DNA of 64,000 nucleotides from Thermanaerothrix daxensis (GCF_001306145.1 NZ_LGKO01000006.1:124001-188000), one strand, 5' to 3'. Positions 43,545 to 52,506 are shown, counted from the stretch's first letter. Program-made: numbers and translations. Notes: generated from the letters alone by a model not told the origin.

Positions 43545-44318
43545 ATGAATCGCGACACCCTTCGTCAATGGCTGACGCTTCTGCTCGTTCTGGCAACCCT
43601 GGTCGTCAACGGGCTGGCCAATGCCCTGCCCTTCAACAACCTGAGCACGGCCGAGATCTCAGACCGCTTTCAGGTTTACTTCGTCCCTGCCGGTTATGTC
43701 TTTGCCATCTGGGGGCTGATCTACCTGGGCCTGCTGGGTTTTGCCGTGTTCCAGGCATTGCCCGCCCAGCGTCAGAACCCGCACCTGCGGGCCATTTTCC
43801 CCTGGTTTGGGCTGGCCAGCGTGGCCAACATGACCTGGCTTTTCCTCTGGCATTATGAGCAGTTCCCGCTCACCCTGGTGGCCATGCTAACCCTGCTGAT
43901 CAGTTTGGTGGTGATCTACGTGCGCCTGGGTGTGCAGCGCCGCGTTGTTTCGCCGGCGGAACGCTGGTTGGTGCACGCTCCCTTTAGCCTGTACCTGGGC
44001 TGGATCAGCGTGGCGACGATTGCCAATGTGACGGATGTGCTGTACGATCTGGGCTGGAACGGCGGCGGTCTGGCGCCGGAGACGTGGGTGCTGATCCTCT
44101 TTGGCGTGGTGGTGCTCCTGGCCGGGGTGATGGCCTGGACGCGCCGGGATGTCATCTACCTGCTGGTGCTGGTGTGGGCGTTGGCCGGCATTGGGGTCAA
44201 GCAAAGTGCGCTGCCGCTGGTGGCCACGGCGGCTTACCTGGCGGCGGGTGGGGTGGCTCTGCAGGCGCTCGGCAGTTTGCTGCTGCCGCGCCGGCGCGGT
44301 GAGGGCCGTGAGGCTTAG
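43545..44318 (+). CDS. TspO/MBR-like tryptophan-rich membrane protein
   Basis: A 257-residue integral membrane protein with about seven to eight hydrophobic segments. FQVYFVPAGYVFAIWGLIYLGLLGFAVFQ carries the P.G..F..WG..Y signature of the TspO/YhhN-neighbour 'tryptophan-rich' family; LYLGWISVATIANVTDVLYDLGWNG is the second hallmark. It is longer than classical five-helix TspO. Porphyrin or stress signalling is known for TspO, but the function of this long group is unclear. AAAGG lies at good spacing before 43545. Its end overlaps the convergent lipoprotein gene by four bases. Confidence 0.75.
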   Translation: MNRDTLRQWLTLLLVLATLVVNGLANALPFNNLSTAEISDRFQVYFVPAGYVFAIWGLIYLGLLGFAVFQALPAQRQNPHLRAIFPWFGLASVANMTWLFLWHYEQFPLTLVAMLTLLISLVVIYVRLGVQRRVVSPAERWLVHAPFSLYLGWISVATIANVTDVLYDLGWNGGGLAPETWVLILFGVVVLLAGVMAWTRRDVIYLLVLVWALAGIGVKQSALPLVATAAYLAAGGVALQALGSLLLPRRRGEGREA

Positions 44319-45646
44319 CCCCCTGTCATCAGGCGCTGAAACACCGCCTGTGCCCAATCCCACAGGGCTTTCTGCCCCGCGGCATCGGGAACGGCTTCAC
44401 CCCGTCCGTTGAAGGCCAGCTGGTAGCCGAAGCCATCCGGGTAGGGCTCCTCTATCTCCAGCCCCAGCGGCTGCCATGCATCCACCCAGGTGAAGAGGGT
44501 TTCCAGTTCTGCGGCGGTCAGGCGCCGGCGGACGACCAGGGTGGGTTCGGCCTCGGGGCTACGGCAATCGTAGACCTCGGCCCAGCCGGATTCGTAGACG
44601 CGCAGGGTGTGGCACATCCCGGCGATGCCGCCACTGCGCCTCCAGGAGAGCACCAGGCCGATGCCCCCTTCAAATTCCAGGTTTTGGGCGGTGGCTACCA
44701 GCGCCATCATCCAGGCCGCCAGACTGCGCTGTTCGGCCGGGGTGGCGGTCTGGCGGCCCTTGCCGGCCAGGCTGACCCAGCCCAGCGGCGTCTCGGCTTC
44801 AAAAGGGGCGTAGGTCTGCACCCACTCACTCAGGTCGGCGGCATACTGGGGCGCTTTGAACGGCCAGCGCTGTGAGGTGGCGCCGCAGGCTCCGTAGGTC
44901 AGCCCCAGCAGGTCGGCGCTGGCCTGCAGGCAGGCGTTCGGCGTCTGACGCTGCCAGCGCACCAACGGCAGGCTGCTCTCTCCTCCGGGTTCCTCGGCCA
45001 GGCGGATGGCATTGCCGTTCTGGTTGGTGTGCAGGGTGTAGCGCTGGCCCTGGGCTTCTAACGTGATGCGGTAGCCGGGGGTGAGCACCTGGGCGCACAT
45101 CTCACCGGGCTGGCTCAGGCCCAGGCAGGCATCCGGCCAGGTCACCTCTTCCACCGCAATCACCGAAATGGCATTGGGGTCGCTCAGGCCGAGGCGCTCG
45201 GCCAGGTAGCGTCGCGCGGCTTCCACCGCGGGCGACGTGCTGGTGCTCAGATTTTCCAGGCGCATTTGCCGGCCCTCCATGTCGGTTCGGTAGGTGTAGA
45301 TTTGTCCTTCGGCCTCCAGGACCACCCGAAAGCCCTCTACGATCATCTCGGCGCAGGCCTCGTCGGGGGCAGGCAGGCCCAGACAGGCATCCGGCCACTG
45401 TGCCGGCTCCACAGAAAGGATGGTAACGCCTTCCGCCGGCAGTCCCAGGCGCTGTGCCAGATCGGCCTGGGCGGCAGTGACCACGCGCAGGGTGGTGGGT
45501 TCCAGCGGGGTGGCGGCGCTGGGGGGAGTGGGCAGACCGCCGGGCAGGGGGGTTTTGACATCGGGGGGCGGGGTCAGGGCAACCGGCTGGCAGGCGGCCA
45601 GCAGGAGCAGGGCCAGCCCCAGGATGAAGGGCAACGATCGCGACAT
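44315..45646 (-). CDS. Lipoprotein with duplicated WPDACLGL motif domains
   Basis: A 443-residue exported protein. Signal and lipobox (LLLLAAC), short linker, then two copies of a ~90-residue domain, each with W-P-D-A-C-L-G-L, then E.CA, then a G...LE..G..Y strand and TD/TN: WPDACLGLPAPDEACAEMI and WPDACLGLSQPGEMCAQVL. A related third piece has NACLQASADLLGLTYGACG. The C-terminal half has regularly spaced Trp and paired Cys (CHTL..YDC). The conserved Cys pairs suggest disulfides. Function unknown; this motif is common in Chloroflexota lipoproteins. GAGGAG lies before the ATG. Confidence 0.75.
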   Translation of the reverse strand: MSRSLPFILGLALLLLAACQPVALTPPPDVKTPLPGGLPTPPSAATPLEPTTLRVVTAAQADLAQRLGLPAEGVTILSVEPAQWPDACLGLPAPDEACAEMIVEGFRVVLEAEGQIYTYRTDMEGRQMRLENLSTSTSPAVEAARRYLAERLGLSDPNAISVIAVEEVTWPDACLGLSQPGEMCAQVLTPGYRITLEAQGQRYTLHTNQNGNAIRLAEEPGGESSLPLVRWQRQTPNACLQASADLLGLTYGACGATSQRWPFKAPQYAADLSEWVQTYAPFEAETPLGWVSLAGKGRQTATPAEQRSLAAWMMALVATAQNLEFEGGIGLVLSWRRSGGIAGMCHTLRVYESGWAEVYDCRSPEAEPTLVVRRRLTAAELETLFTWVDAWQPLGLEIEEPYPDGFGYQLAFNGRGEAVPDAAGQKALWDWAQAVFQRLMTGG

Positions 45647-45672
45647 GAGTATCTCCTCTCTTAGGGTTCGAA

Positions 45673-45687
45673 GTCTAGATTCTAGAC
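45673..45687. repeat. Palindrome GTCTAGA-T-TCTAGAC
   Basis: A perfect 7-bp inverted repeat with a one-base centre, between the repeat lipoprotein and the chromate transporter genes, 27 bases upstream of the lipoprotein start. It could be an operator for the lipoprotein gene. Confidence 0.5.
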
Positions 45688-45719
45688 GTCCTGAGGAGGC
45701 CGGGGGTTCCCCGGTCGGC

Positions 45720-46244
45720 CTAGCGCAGGAAGAGGATGCCGGCAAAGCCCGCCGCGACCAGCACCAGCGGTGCGGGCACATTGAGCAGGTAGGCGATCAG
45801 ACTGCCGCCGGCAATGGCAATGGAGACCCAGTTGACCGAGGCGGTGGCTTCTCCCTGAAAGACCTTCCAGGCCACCAAAACCATCAGCACCGCCACGGCG
45901 GGGGCCAGGCCGCGCACGAAACCACCCACCCAGGCCTCACCGCTCAGCCAGCGTAACGCCGAGGCCACCCCCAGCATCAGCACGGTCGGCGGGAGGATGG
46001 AGCCCAGCAGCGCAACCAGGGCGCCGGGAAGCCCGCCGACGCTGTAGCCGACGAACATGGCCAGTTGCAGGGCGTCGCTCCCCGGTAGGACGCTGGAGAA
46101 GCCCACCGCTTCGACGAACTGGGCCTCGGTCATCAGCCCACGTTCCACGGCTTCTTTATAAAGCAGCCCAACCGACGCCGGTCCGGAAGTGGTCAGCAGG
46201 TTGATTTTCAGGAACATCCAGAAAAGCGGCCAGAGGTTGTTCAC
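45720..46244 (-). CDS. Half-size chromate transporter (CHR domain)
   Basis: A 174-residue membrane protein corresponding to one CHR domain. GTG start at 46244 has AAAGGA seven bases upstream. The N-terminus (FLKINLLTTSGPASVGLLYKEAVERGLMTEAQFVEAVGFSSVLPGSDALQLAMFVGY) follows the CHR pattern F.K....G......L..E.V....L....F......S...PG......A...GY. Short CHR proteins usually occur as pairs encoded by adjacent genes and work as heterodimers. No second CHR gene is next to it. Chromate export is the known family role; the substrate here is not certain. Confidence 0.78.
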   Translation of the reverse strand: MNNLWPLFWMFLKINLLTTSGPASVGLLYKEAVERGLMTEAQFVEAVGFSSVLPGSDALQLAMFVGYSVGGLPGALVALLGSILPPTVLMLGVASALRWLSGEAWVGGFVRGLAPAVAVLMVLVAWKVFQGEATASVNWVSIAIAGGSLIAYLLNVPAPLVLVAAGFAGILFLR

Positions 46245-46365
46245 GCTACCGTCCTTTCTTACATCCTGCGGAAGGGGGGATGGAAAAAGGTCAAGCCAAT
46301 CTTGAGGCGCCCATGCCCGCTGCGCCCATCTCAAGTAAAATTATAAAAGAGGTTATCATTTGCAC

Positions 46366-46755
46366 ATGGATGCTATCCGTGAAGAACGCCTGCGTGTGCT
46401 GGAGATGGTGGCGCAGGGCCTGATTACTGCCGAAGAGGGCGCGCGTTTGATTGAAGCCCTGGAGCGCCCAACCCCCGCCGTACCGGCACCATCCCCGGCC
46501 TCACCTGCGGAAAGCGGGCCGCGCTGGCTGCGTGTGCGCGTGACCGAGCTGGCCAGTGGGCGCACGCGGGTGAATGTGCGGTTGCCGGTTTCGGTGTTGG
46601 AAGCCGGGGCGCGTATTGGGGCGCGTTTTGCGCCGGGCATGGGAGAAAATGAGCGCGCGCAGATCCTGCGCGCGGTGCGGGCCGGCACCTACGGGCCGAT
46701 CCTGGAAGTCGTTGATGCCGAAGAGGGGGAACGGGTGGAGATCTTTTTAGAGTGA
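46366..46755 (+). CDS. Small SHOCT-like protein
   Basis: A 129-residue cytoplasmic protein. The N-terminal IREERLRVLEMVAQGLITAEEGARLIEALE is a SHOCT-like helical hairpin. After an Ala/Pro linker the rest reads WLRVRVTELASGRTRVNVRLPVSVLEAG, typical of the C-terminal part of YvlB/DUF4097-associated proteins. No enzymatic motif is seen. A TATCAT ends six bases before the ATG at 46366, so a leaderless mRNA is possible; a TTG at 46360 with AGAGG is an alternative start. The end overlaps the convergent NifU-like gene. Confidence 0.7.
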   Translation: MDAIREERLRVLEMVAQGLITAEEGARLIEALERPTPAVPAPSPASPAESGPRWLRVRVTELASGRTRVNVRLPVSVLEAGARIGARFAPGMGENERAQILRAVRAGTYGPILEVVDAEEGERVEIFLE

Positions 46756-47019
46756 GGCACCGCCGGGTGCAACCTCGACCGCCTCGACGGTTACATCGGG
46801 GAAGAACTGCCGCACCGTGCCCTCGACCCAGCCTTTGAGCGTCACCGGGGAGAGCGGGCAGCCCAGGCAGGCCCCACCCAGCCGCACCTGCACCACCTTC
46901 CCATCAAAGGCCACAAAATCCACCGAGCCGCCATGATAGGTTTCAATGTAGGCGCTGAGTTGCTCGATCAGCGCGCGGATCTGTTCTTCTGTGCTAAACT
47001 GGGGTGCTTGATCGCCCAT
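46747..47019 (-). CDS. NifU C-terminal-domain protein (Fe-S scaffold/carrier)
   Basis: A 90-residue protein with the NifU C-terminal (Nfu) fold. VDFVAFDGKVVQVRLGGACLGCPLSPVTLKGWVE contains the CxxC that binds a [4Fe-4S] cluster between two subunits, used to deliver clusters to target proteins. Start at 47019; a longer reading from 47067 would overlap the upstream gene completely. The upstream Crp-like gene overlaps it by 26 bases, so the two are probably co-expressed. Confidence 0.9.
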   Translation of the reverse strand: MGDQAPQFSTEEQIRALIEQLSAYIETYHGGSVDFVAFDGKVVQVRLGGACLGCPLSPVTLKGWVEGTVRQFFPDVTVEAVEVAPGGASL

Positions 47020-47506
47020 TTTTAATCCTCCGCAGACAGTCGCCCTTAAGATCCATCCCGCGTCCAATCATATTTAACACGTCCCCGCGTAAATTGTCCA
47101 GCCGTTCGTGGATGAGGCTGGCCAGGCGCTCCATGAGGACGGCGCCAGTATCGGGGAACATCTCGCACAGGTGCTGGAGTTGCTCGCCGCGGATGCGCAG
47201 CACCCGGCTTTCCTGGGCGGTGGTGGCCGTTGAGGTGTAGGTCTCGCGCCCCAGCGCCGCCGACCAGCCGAAAACGCCCCCCGGCAGGATGCGCGCCACG
47301 ACCAGGGGCGGCCCATCGTAGGGCTTGTAGCGAATGGTGACTTCACCGCAGAAGAGGATGTAGAAGTACTCGGCCCGCGCCCCCTGGGCGAAGATCTCGG
47401 TTTCGGGCGGGTAGGTTTGCTCTTCCATCAGGGTGAGCAGGTGCTCGACCTGTTCGGCGCTGAAGCCCTGGAAAAGCGGAAAAGCGAGCAGTTCCGGTCT
47501 GGACAT
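46994..47506 (-). CDS. Cyclic-nucleotide-binding-domain protein (Crp-like sensor without DNA-binding domain)
   Basis: A 170-residue protein consisting of one cyclic-nucleotide-binding domain: LFQGFSAEQVEHLLTLMEEQTY, ETEIFAQGARAEYFYILFCGEVTIRYKP, and GGVFGWSAALGRETYTSTATTAQESRVLRI. No helix-turn-helix follows, so it is not a complete Crp regulator. It may be a stand-alone sensor acting on a partner, perhaps the NifU-like protein encoded downstream. The minus-strand TAATAT ends seven bases before the ATG, so a leaderless transcript is possible. Confidence 0.83.
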   Translation of the reverse strand: MSRPELLAFPLFQGFSAEQVEHLLTLMEEQTYPPETEIFAQGARAEYFYILFCGEVTIRYKPYDGPPLVVARILPGGVFGWSAALGRETYTSTATTAQESRVLRIRGEQLQHLCEMFPDTGAVLMERLASLIHERLDNLRGDVLNMIGRGMDLKGDCLRRIKNGRSSTPV

Positions 47507-47661
47507 TGACCTTATATTAAGCAAAGCCCTGCCGGGTTTGAAGTGGCAAATGTCATCTTCTGCAGGATGACCCCTCACGCCTTAAGCGGGAAAGGTATCG
47601 GGCGGCCATGGCGCCCTGGTGGGAAGCCCATCAGGTTTGTGAGGGGGGCAAAGCCCGGTTT

Positions 47662-48150
47662 TCAGGGCGCTGATGTCGCATTCAAAGCCCGGTGCAAGAC
47701 CTGCAGGGCCCGTTCGGGGCTTTGAGCGCTCATGAGTTGCTCCAGTAACCCCGGCGATTGCAGCAACCCCACCACTTCTTGAATGAGTTCGACTTGCTTC
47801 TCACGTTCTTTGATGGCCAGCAGGAAGAGAATGTGCACATCCAGCCCGATAGAACCATCGGTGCCCATTTGCCCAAACCTGACCGGGGCTTTGAGGGTGC
47901 TGATGGCGACGGCGGTTTGCCGCACATGCTCCGGATCGGCGTGGGGAAGGGCGGTTGCCAGGGGCTGGGTGGGCAGGCCGGTGGGAAAAACCTGCTCACG
48001 CTGCCAGACATCTTCGGCAAAGGCAGGTTCGGCGTGACCCGTGCGGACCAGCGCGGCCACGGTTTGGTCAATGGCCTCCCTGGCCGAAGATGCGTCCAGG
48101 TTGAGGAGAATGTGTTCCGGGCGAAGGAGATCCTTAAGGCGATACTGCAT
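47662..48150 (-). CDS. sgcA: PTS EIIA component (galactitol/SgcA type)
   Basis: Phosphotransferase-system EIIA of the fructose/mannitol/nitrogen superfamily, 162 residues. The phosphorylated histidine is seen as H70 in LATALPHADPEHV. It receives phosphate from HPr and passes it to EIIB. This is the last gene of the sgc-like operon, overlapping the epimerase gene by 17 bases. The PTS sugar is unknown. General PTS proteins (EI, HPr) are not in this window. Confidence 0.88.
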   Translation of the reverse strand: MQYRLKDLLRPEHILLNLDASSAREAIDQTVAALVRTGHAEPAFAEDVWQREQVFPTGLPTQPLATALPHADPEHVRQTAVAISTLKAPVRFGQMGTDGSIGLDVHILFLLAIKEREKQVELIQEVVGLLQSPGLLEQLMSAQSPERALQVLHRALNATSAP

Positions 48151-48811
48151 GGCGCGAGGCTCCCGAAATGGCCTGCCGTAGGGTATGCAGGTTTTCTTGG
48201 ATGGAATTATTTTTGAAAAGGGCGCGTCCGATCACCAGGGTATCGGCGCCGGCGGCCAGCACCTGGGCAAGGTTGTCTGAGTTAATGCCTCCATCCACGA
48301 TCCACTCGAGGCTGTGGAGCGTGGGCTGGGCTTTGCCCCGGCGCACTTTTTCGAGCACCGCCGGTAAAAAGGGACAATCTGGAATCTCCGGCTCGCTGCT
48401 CAGGATGAGGACGAAATCCAGATAGGGGCGGAGGTAATCTAAATCGGGGAGGGGGGTGGCCGGGTTGAGGGCAATGCCGGCTCGGGCGCCCGCTTCGACG
48501 ATCTTACGCAGGGTGCGGCGGGGGTAGGGACAGGCCTCGTAATGAACCGAGATGCGGTCGGCCCCCATGCGCACCAGGTCTGGAATCAGCCATTCTGGGT
48601 TGACCATCATTAGATGAACATCAAAAGGCAGGTGCGTCAGGGGACGCAGGTCCTGGATGATCTTGACCCCCAGCGTCATGGCCGGGACGAAGACCCCGTC
48701 CTCAATATCGAAATGCAGGTAATCCACCTGACCCTCGCTCAGGGCGGTCACTACGTCCTCCAGGCGGTGCAGGGGGGCCGCCGCCAGCGAAGCCGAGATT
48801 TTTACGCTCAT
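48134..48811 (-). CDS. sgcE: Ribulose-phosphate 3-epimerase-like enzyme (SgcE type)
   Basis: TIM-barrel epimerase, 225 residues. Metal and catalytic residues appear in YLHFDIEDGVFVP (H, D), PFDVHLMMVNPE (H) and IVDGGINSDN (D), the standard set. It interconverts a ketopentose/ketohexose phosphate pair, in E. coli SgcE a non-Rpe pathway role. Its place between the SgcQ-like gene and EIIA copies the E. coli sgc gene set. It starts four bases inside the end of the upstream gene. Confidence 0.88.
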   Translation of the reverse strand: MSVKISASLAAAPLHRLEDVVTALSEGQVDYLHFDIEDGVFVPAMTLGVKIIQDLRPLTHLPFDVHLMMVNPEWLIPDLVRMGADRISVHYEACPYPRRTLRKIVEAGARAGIALNPATPLPDLDYLRPYLDFVLILSSEPEIPDCPFLPAVLEKVRRGKAQPTLHSLEWIVDGGINSDNLAQVLAAGADTLVIGRALFKNNSIQENLHTLRQAISGASRHAVSP

Positions 48812-49623
48812 AGCGCTGACCTTAACTCACGCACCCGGCTCATGATCGCCCTGACCCGCTCAACATCCACCGGATTCCAGGTGTAGCCGTCTACCTTGAA
48901 GGCCGAACCAATCACGGCGCCGTCGGCAACGCTGAGCTGTTCGACCACGTTTTCCAACCGCACCCCGGTGTTGGCAAAGACGGGGGTTTCGGGCACCGCG
49001 TCTTTGACAATTTTGAGGGTCTGGGCCGAGACCTGTGCGCCGGCGGTCAGGCCCGAAACGCACAACGCATCCGGCTGGGTGTTGAAGACCGTGGAGCGGG
49101 CAATGTCGGCGATTTGGCGCTCGCCCAGGTAAGCCGCCGACTCGGGCACAATGTTGAAGAACAGACGCACGTTCTGCGCGCCAATGTGGTGCTGGTGGCG
49201 GATGACCGCGCCGGGGTTGGTGTTCCACAGACCGAAGTCGGAGCCGTACACGCCGGTAAAGACTTCGCGCACGAATTGCGCTCCCGTGGCCATGGCCAGA
49301 TCCAGCGAGGCGCGCGCGTCCCACAGCACATTGACGCCGAAGGGAAGGTGCAAATGGGGTTTAATTTGGGCAATGATCGCCGCCATGCAGGCCACGGTAA
49401 TCGTATCTACCTGGGTGAGGTAGGGCAGGCTGAATTCATTGGAAAACAATACGGCATCTACCCCGCCTTCCTGGAGCGCCCGAACATCGGCCAAGGCGCA
49501 CTCATAAACCCATTCCATCCCTTTGTGCGCATCATAACCCGGATCGCCGGGGAGGGCACGCAGATGGCACATGCCAATGATGGGTTTGGAGACACCGAAC
49601 AGCTCTTTAAGCCACGTTTTCAT
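48808..49623 (-). CDS. sgcQ: BtpA/SgcQ-family TIM-barrel protein
   Basis: A 271-residue protein of the BtpA family, to which E. coli SgcQ belongs. Seen: IIGMCHLRALPGDPGYD at the N-terminus (MxHLxxLPGxP is diagnostic), GVDAVLFSNEFSLPY, GVNVLWDARASLDLAMATGAQFVRE, and TPVFANTGVRLENV (barrel end). BtpA was linked to photosystem I stability in cyanobacteria; the enzyme activity of the family is not established to my knowledge. Here the context suggests metabolism of the PTS-imported sugar phosphate. Confidence 0.9.
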   Translation of the reverse strand: MKTWLKELFGVSKPIIGMCHLRALPGDPGYDAHKGMEWVYECALADVRALQEGGVDAVLFSNEFSLPYLTQVDTITVACMAAIIAQIKPHLHLPFGVNVLWDARASLDLAMATGAQFVREVFTGVYGSDFGLWNTNPGAVIRHQHHIGAQNVRLFFNIVPESAAYLGERQIADIARSTVFNTQPDALCVSGLTAGAQVSAQTLKIVKDAVPETPVFANTGVRLENVVEQLSVADGAVIGSAFKVDGYTWNPVDVERVRAIMSRVRELRSAL

Positions 49624-49686
49624 GCAAAGCCTCCGATTTGGGTTGCTCGGGTGGGATGATGGTTGCGTAGAGTCCCAAATGATGAT

Positions 49687-50784
49687 TTACCCCCGCGTGA
49701 GGTCGAGGTTGGGTGAGAAAGCCAGCGCCACTGCCTTTAATAGGTCAATGGCCCGGCGAATATCCGCTTCATGACACATTTGCACGGCCGAATGGGTATA
49801 ACGTTGCGGGATGGACAGTCCCGCAATCACATACCCCTTATCTCCAAGGTAGAGCTGGAACGCGGGGTCGGTGATCACGCCGACAATGACCTCGCGTTGC
49901 AGTGGGATCTGGTGCTCCTGGGCAATGGCTTCGATAAAGCGGCGCAATTTGGGCGCCGAGAAGAGGCCGCCCAGGGTTCCCCGCCCGTGAAAATCCATCA
50001 TCTTTACCGCCGGGCCCTTGCGCATGGCGACGGGGTGAAGCGGCGCTTCGGCGGGGGTATCTACGGCCACGGTAATGTCCACCGAAATGATGGCGTGGGG
50101 CTGGGTGGCATTTACAACCGGTAGCGAGCCGCGAATGCTGAATTCTTCCAAGACGGTAAAGGCAAACACCAACGTACAGGCGGGACGGTGGTTATACAGA
50201 TATTTTAAGACCTCGAGCAGAATAAAGACTCCCACACGGTTATCCAGGGCTTTTGAGCAGATCATGCCATCGCCAAAGCGGGTAAAGTTCGGGTGGTAGG
50301 TGGCGGTATTCCCCACCTGAATGCCCGCCCTTTCGACCTCCTCACGACTGCTCAGCCCCACATCAATAAACATCTCGTGTACCGAGGGTACTTTGAATTT
50401 CTCTTCTGCCCCGGTCACGTGATGAGATTTGGCGCCCACGTAACCTGTAATCCGTTGCCCGGTTTCGGTTTTAATGTCCACCCGCTGGCCCAGCAGGGTT
50501 TTTTCGGGCATACCGCCAATGCGTTCAATCAGTAAGAAGCCATCGGGAGTGATATTGCGAATCATCAGCCCGAGTTCGTCCATATGCGCTTGAAGCATCA
50601 GGCGATGCTCGGGAAACGTGGTTCCCCGGAGAATGCCCGTAACGTTCCCCAGGTTGTCTACGGCGACCTCATCCACCCACGGGCGAATGAGATCGCGCAC
50701 AAACGCCGTCATCTCATCTTCATGACCCGAAACAGCGTGAATGGCGCACAGAGTTTCCAGTAATTGCCAGTCGTATGAAGTCAT
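49687..50784 (-). CDS. sgcX: M42-family metallopeptidase-like protein (SgcX type)
   Basis: A 365-residue dinuclear metal hydrolase of family M42. Metal ligands are seen in LQAHMDELGLM (H, D), ICSKALDNRVG (D), VLEEFSIRG (EE pair), SVDITVAVDTPA (D) and RYTHSAVQ (H). The family includes glutamyl aminopeptidases and cellulase-associated CelM. SgcX in E. coli is the same type in the same operon. A peptidase in a sugar operon suggests an amide-linked or glycoamino-acid-type substrate, but this is inference. Confidence 0.9.
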   Translation of the reverse strand: MTSYDWQLLETLCAIHAVSGHEDEMTAFVRDLIRPWVDEVAVDNLGNVTGILRGTTFPEHRLMLQAHMDELGLMIRNITPDGFLLIERIGGMPEKTLLGQRVDIKTETGQRITGYVGAKSHHVTGAEEKFKVPSVHEMFIDVGLSSREEVERAGIQVGNTATYHPNFTRFGDGMICSKALDNRVGVFILLEVLKYLYNHRPACTLVFAFTVLEEFSIRGSLPVVNATQPHAIISVDITVAVDTPAEAPLHPVAMRKGPAVKMMDFHGRGTLGGLFSAPKLRRFIEAIAQEHQIPLQREVIVGVITDPAFQLYLGDKGYVIAGLSIPQRYTHSAVQMCHEADIRRAIDLLKAVALAFSPNLDLTRG

Positions 50785-50848
50785 GGGATTACCCTGGTTG
50801 AATAGGTTGGGGAAGGGGCATGTTGCCCCTTCCCCATGGAATTATAAA

Positions 50849-52147
50849 CTAGCCTCCGAAGATGAGGCGGGTGAGGGTGGTCAGCACCCAGGCAATCCAG
50901 TTGCCGCCGGAAAGCCCGGTGATCTGGACGGCACCTTCGGGGATGGCGTAGCCGATGTCCTTGGCGATTTGGGTGAGCAGGGGTGCAAAGGCGCTGGAAA
51001 TGTAAAGCACCATGGTCATGATCAGGATGCCGTAGAGGACCGAGCGGAAGAAGTTGCCGCGCGTCAGAGGCGGCACCATGCACACGAAGAAAGCGGTAGC
51101 GGCCAGGTCGGCGGCGGGCAGGGTGGTGTTCCCGGGCAGGATCGCCGCCAGGAGCAGGGTGATGGGGATGAGCAGGATACCGGTGGCGATGGTGATGGGG
51201 TGACCAATCAGAATGGCGGAATCCAACCCAACATAAAATTCACGGCCGGCGAAGCGCTTCTGCATGAAGGTGCGGGCGGCCTCTGAAAGCGGAGTAAGCC
51301 CTTCCATGAAGATCGCAATGATGCGGGGGATCAGGAGCATCACAGCGGCCATCTGGACGGATAGCATGAGCACTTTGCCGAGAATCTCGTTGAACGTCAT
51401 CCCGGCTGGGTTAATGCCATAGGCCAGCACACCGAACAGTAAGCCCAGGATGGCGCCCATGATAATGGGCTGGCCGAAGATCCCCAGTCGCTTCTGCAGG
51501 GTTTCGGAATCCCAGTAGACCTCGCGCAAGCCGGGGATTTTCTCCACAACCCAGTTCAAGACCTTGATAATGGGAACCGAAGTGATGGCCCACCCCTGCG
51601 GGATGGAGATGCCCGGCAGTTTGAAGAAGCCCTGCACGTCTTTGGCCACCCAGTCTGCGATCAGCAGTGCTACCACCGCGTGGATGGCGGCGGCCAGCAA
51701 TCCCAGCGCCAGGTTGCCCCCGCTGACCAGGTACACCAGGGAGCCGGTGAAGGCGTAGTGCCAGTAGTTCCACATATCCACGTTCAGGGTCTTGGTCCAG
51801 TTGAAGATCAGCATGATCAGGTTGACCCCGAAGGCTATCACGAAGACCAGCGAACCCACTACTGTACCGAATGCGATGGCGGCAGCGACTCCCCAGCCCA
51901 CGTCCAGCGAGTTCAACTGCAGTCCGGTGGATTTTACTAACGCGTCAGTGGCGGGGCCCAACGCCTGGAACAAGAGGTTGATGACCAGACCCAGGCCGAT
52001 GAAACCCACTCCCACCGTGAGCGAGGAGATGAAGGCACGGCTGAGCTTCTGACCCAGGATAAGGCTCAGGATGAAGATGACGATGGGCAGCATGACCGGC
52101 GACCCCAGGCCGGTGAGAAAATCGAAGATGGACTTGATCGCCTCCAT
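50849..52147 (-). CDS. sgcC: PTS EIIC component (galactitol/SgcC type)
   Basis: Membrane channel of the PTS permease, 432 residues with about ten to eleven hydrophobic segments. PVMLPIVIFILSLILGQKLSRAF and IGLGLVINLL at the start, GYDL/DVGWGVAAAIAFGT and FNWTKTLNVDMWNYWHYAFTG in the middle are typical of the galactitol EIIC family. It moves and phosphorylates the sugar with EIIB/EIIA. The gene sits between EIIB and SgcX. Which sugar is carried cannot be read out; galactitol-family PTS also handle arabinitol and related polyols. Confidence 0.9.
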   Translation of the reverse strand: MEAIKSIFDFLTGLGSPVMLPIVIFILSLILGQKLSRAFISSLTVGVGFIGLGLVINLLFQALGPATDALVKSTGLQLNSLDVGWGVAAAIAFGTVVGSLVFVIAFGVNLIMLIFNWTKTLNVDMWNYWHYAFTGSLVYLVSGGNLALGLLAAAIHAVVALLIADWVAKDVQGFFKLPGISIPQGWAITSVPIIKVLNWVVEKIPGLREVYWDSETLQKRLGIFGQPIIMGAILGLLFGVLAYGINPAGMTFNEILGKVLMLSVQMAAVMLLIPRIIAIFMEGLTPLSEAARTFMQKRFAGREFYVGLDSAILIGHPITIATGILLIPITLLLAAILPGNTTLPAADLAATAFFVCMVPPLTRGNFFRSVLYGILIMTMVLYISSAFAPLLTQIAKDIGYAIPEGAVQITGLSGGNWIAWVLTTLTRLIFGG

Positions 52148-52188
52148 TTTTTACTCCTTTCTTCCTTCCAACTGAATGAATGATGAAA

Positions 52189-52506
52189 TTAGGGGGTTGG
52201 GGGGGATTGTCTCAAAATCTGCTCAATTTGATCTACCACCTCCTTTGTGCCGATGCCGGTTAAAAACGGAATCCCATCCACGACCGGGATGTTCACATCA
52301 AAAGGGACCTGAGCCGTCGCGACGATCAAATCGGCGTTCAATGCCATGCCGGGAAGATCCTGCACACGGCATTGAACGGTCTGGACGTCCAGGCCCCGTT
52401 CTCCTAATAATTCCTTGATCTTCAGCGCCACGTGGGTCGAAGTGGCAATGGCCGTTCCACAGGCCACCAGGATGGTGAAGGATCTGGGAGGTGTGGTGGT
52501 CATCAT
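52189..52506 (-). CDS. sgcB: PTS EIIB component (galactitol/SgcB type)
   Basis: Small cytoplasmic EIIB, 105 residues, that carries phosphate to the incoming sugar. The phosphorylated cysteine is C16 in ILVACGTAIATSTHVA, the usual P-loop of the lactose/galactitol-type EIIB. MMTTTPP gives two adjacent start codons, so the first residue is uncertain. Separated by four bases from the unknown gene upstream and 41 from EIIC downstream. Confidence 0.9.
   Translation of the reverse strand: MMTTTPPRSFTILVACGTAIATSTHVALKIKELLGERGLDVQTVQCRVQDLPGMALNADLIVATAQVPFDVNIPVVDGIPFLTGIGTKEVVDQIEQILRQSPPTP

Noticed and set aside
45661-45690. GGTTCGA followed by a palindrome as a possible tRNA T-arm
   Set aside because: No acceptor stem, D-arm or anticodon arm can be built around it; no tRNA was found in the window.
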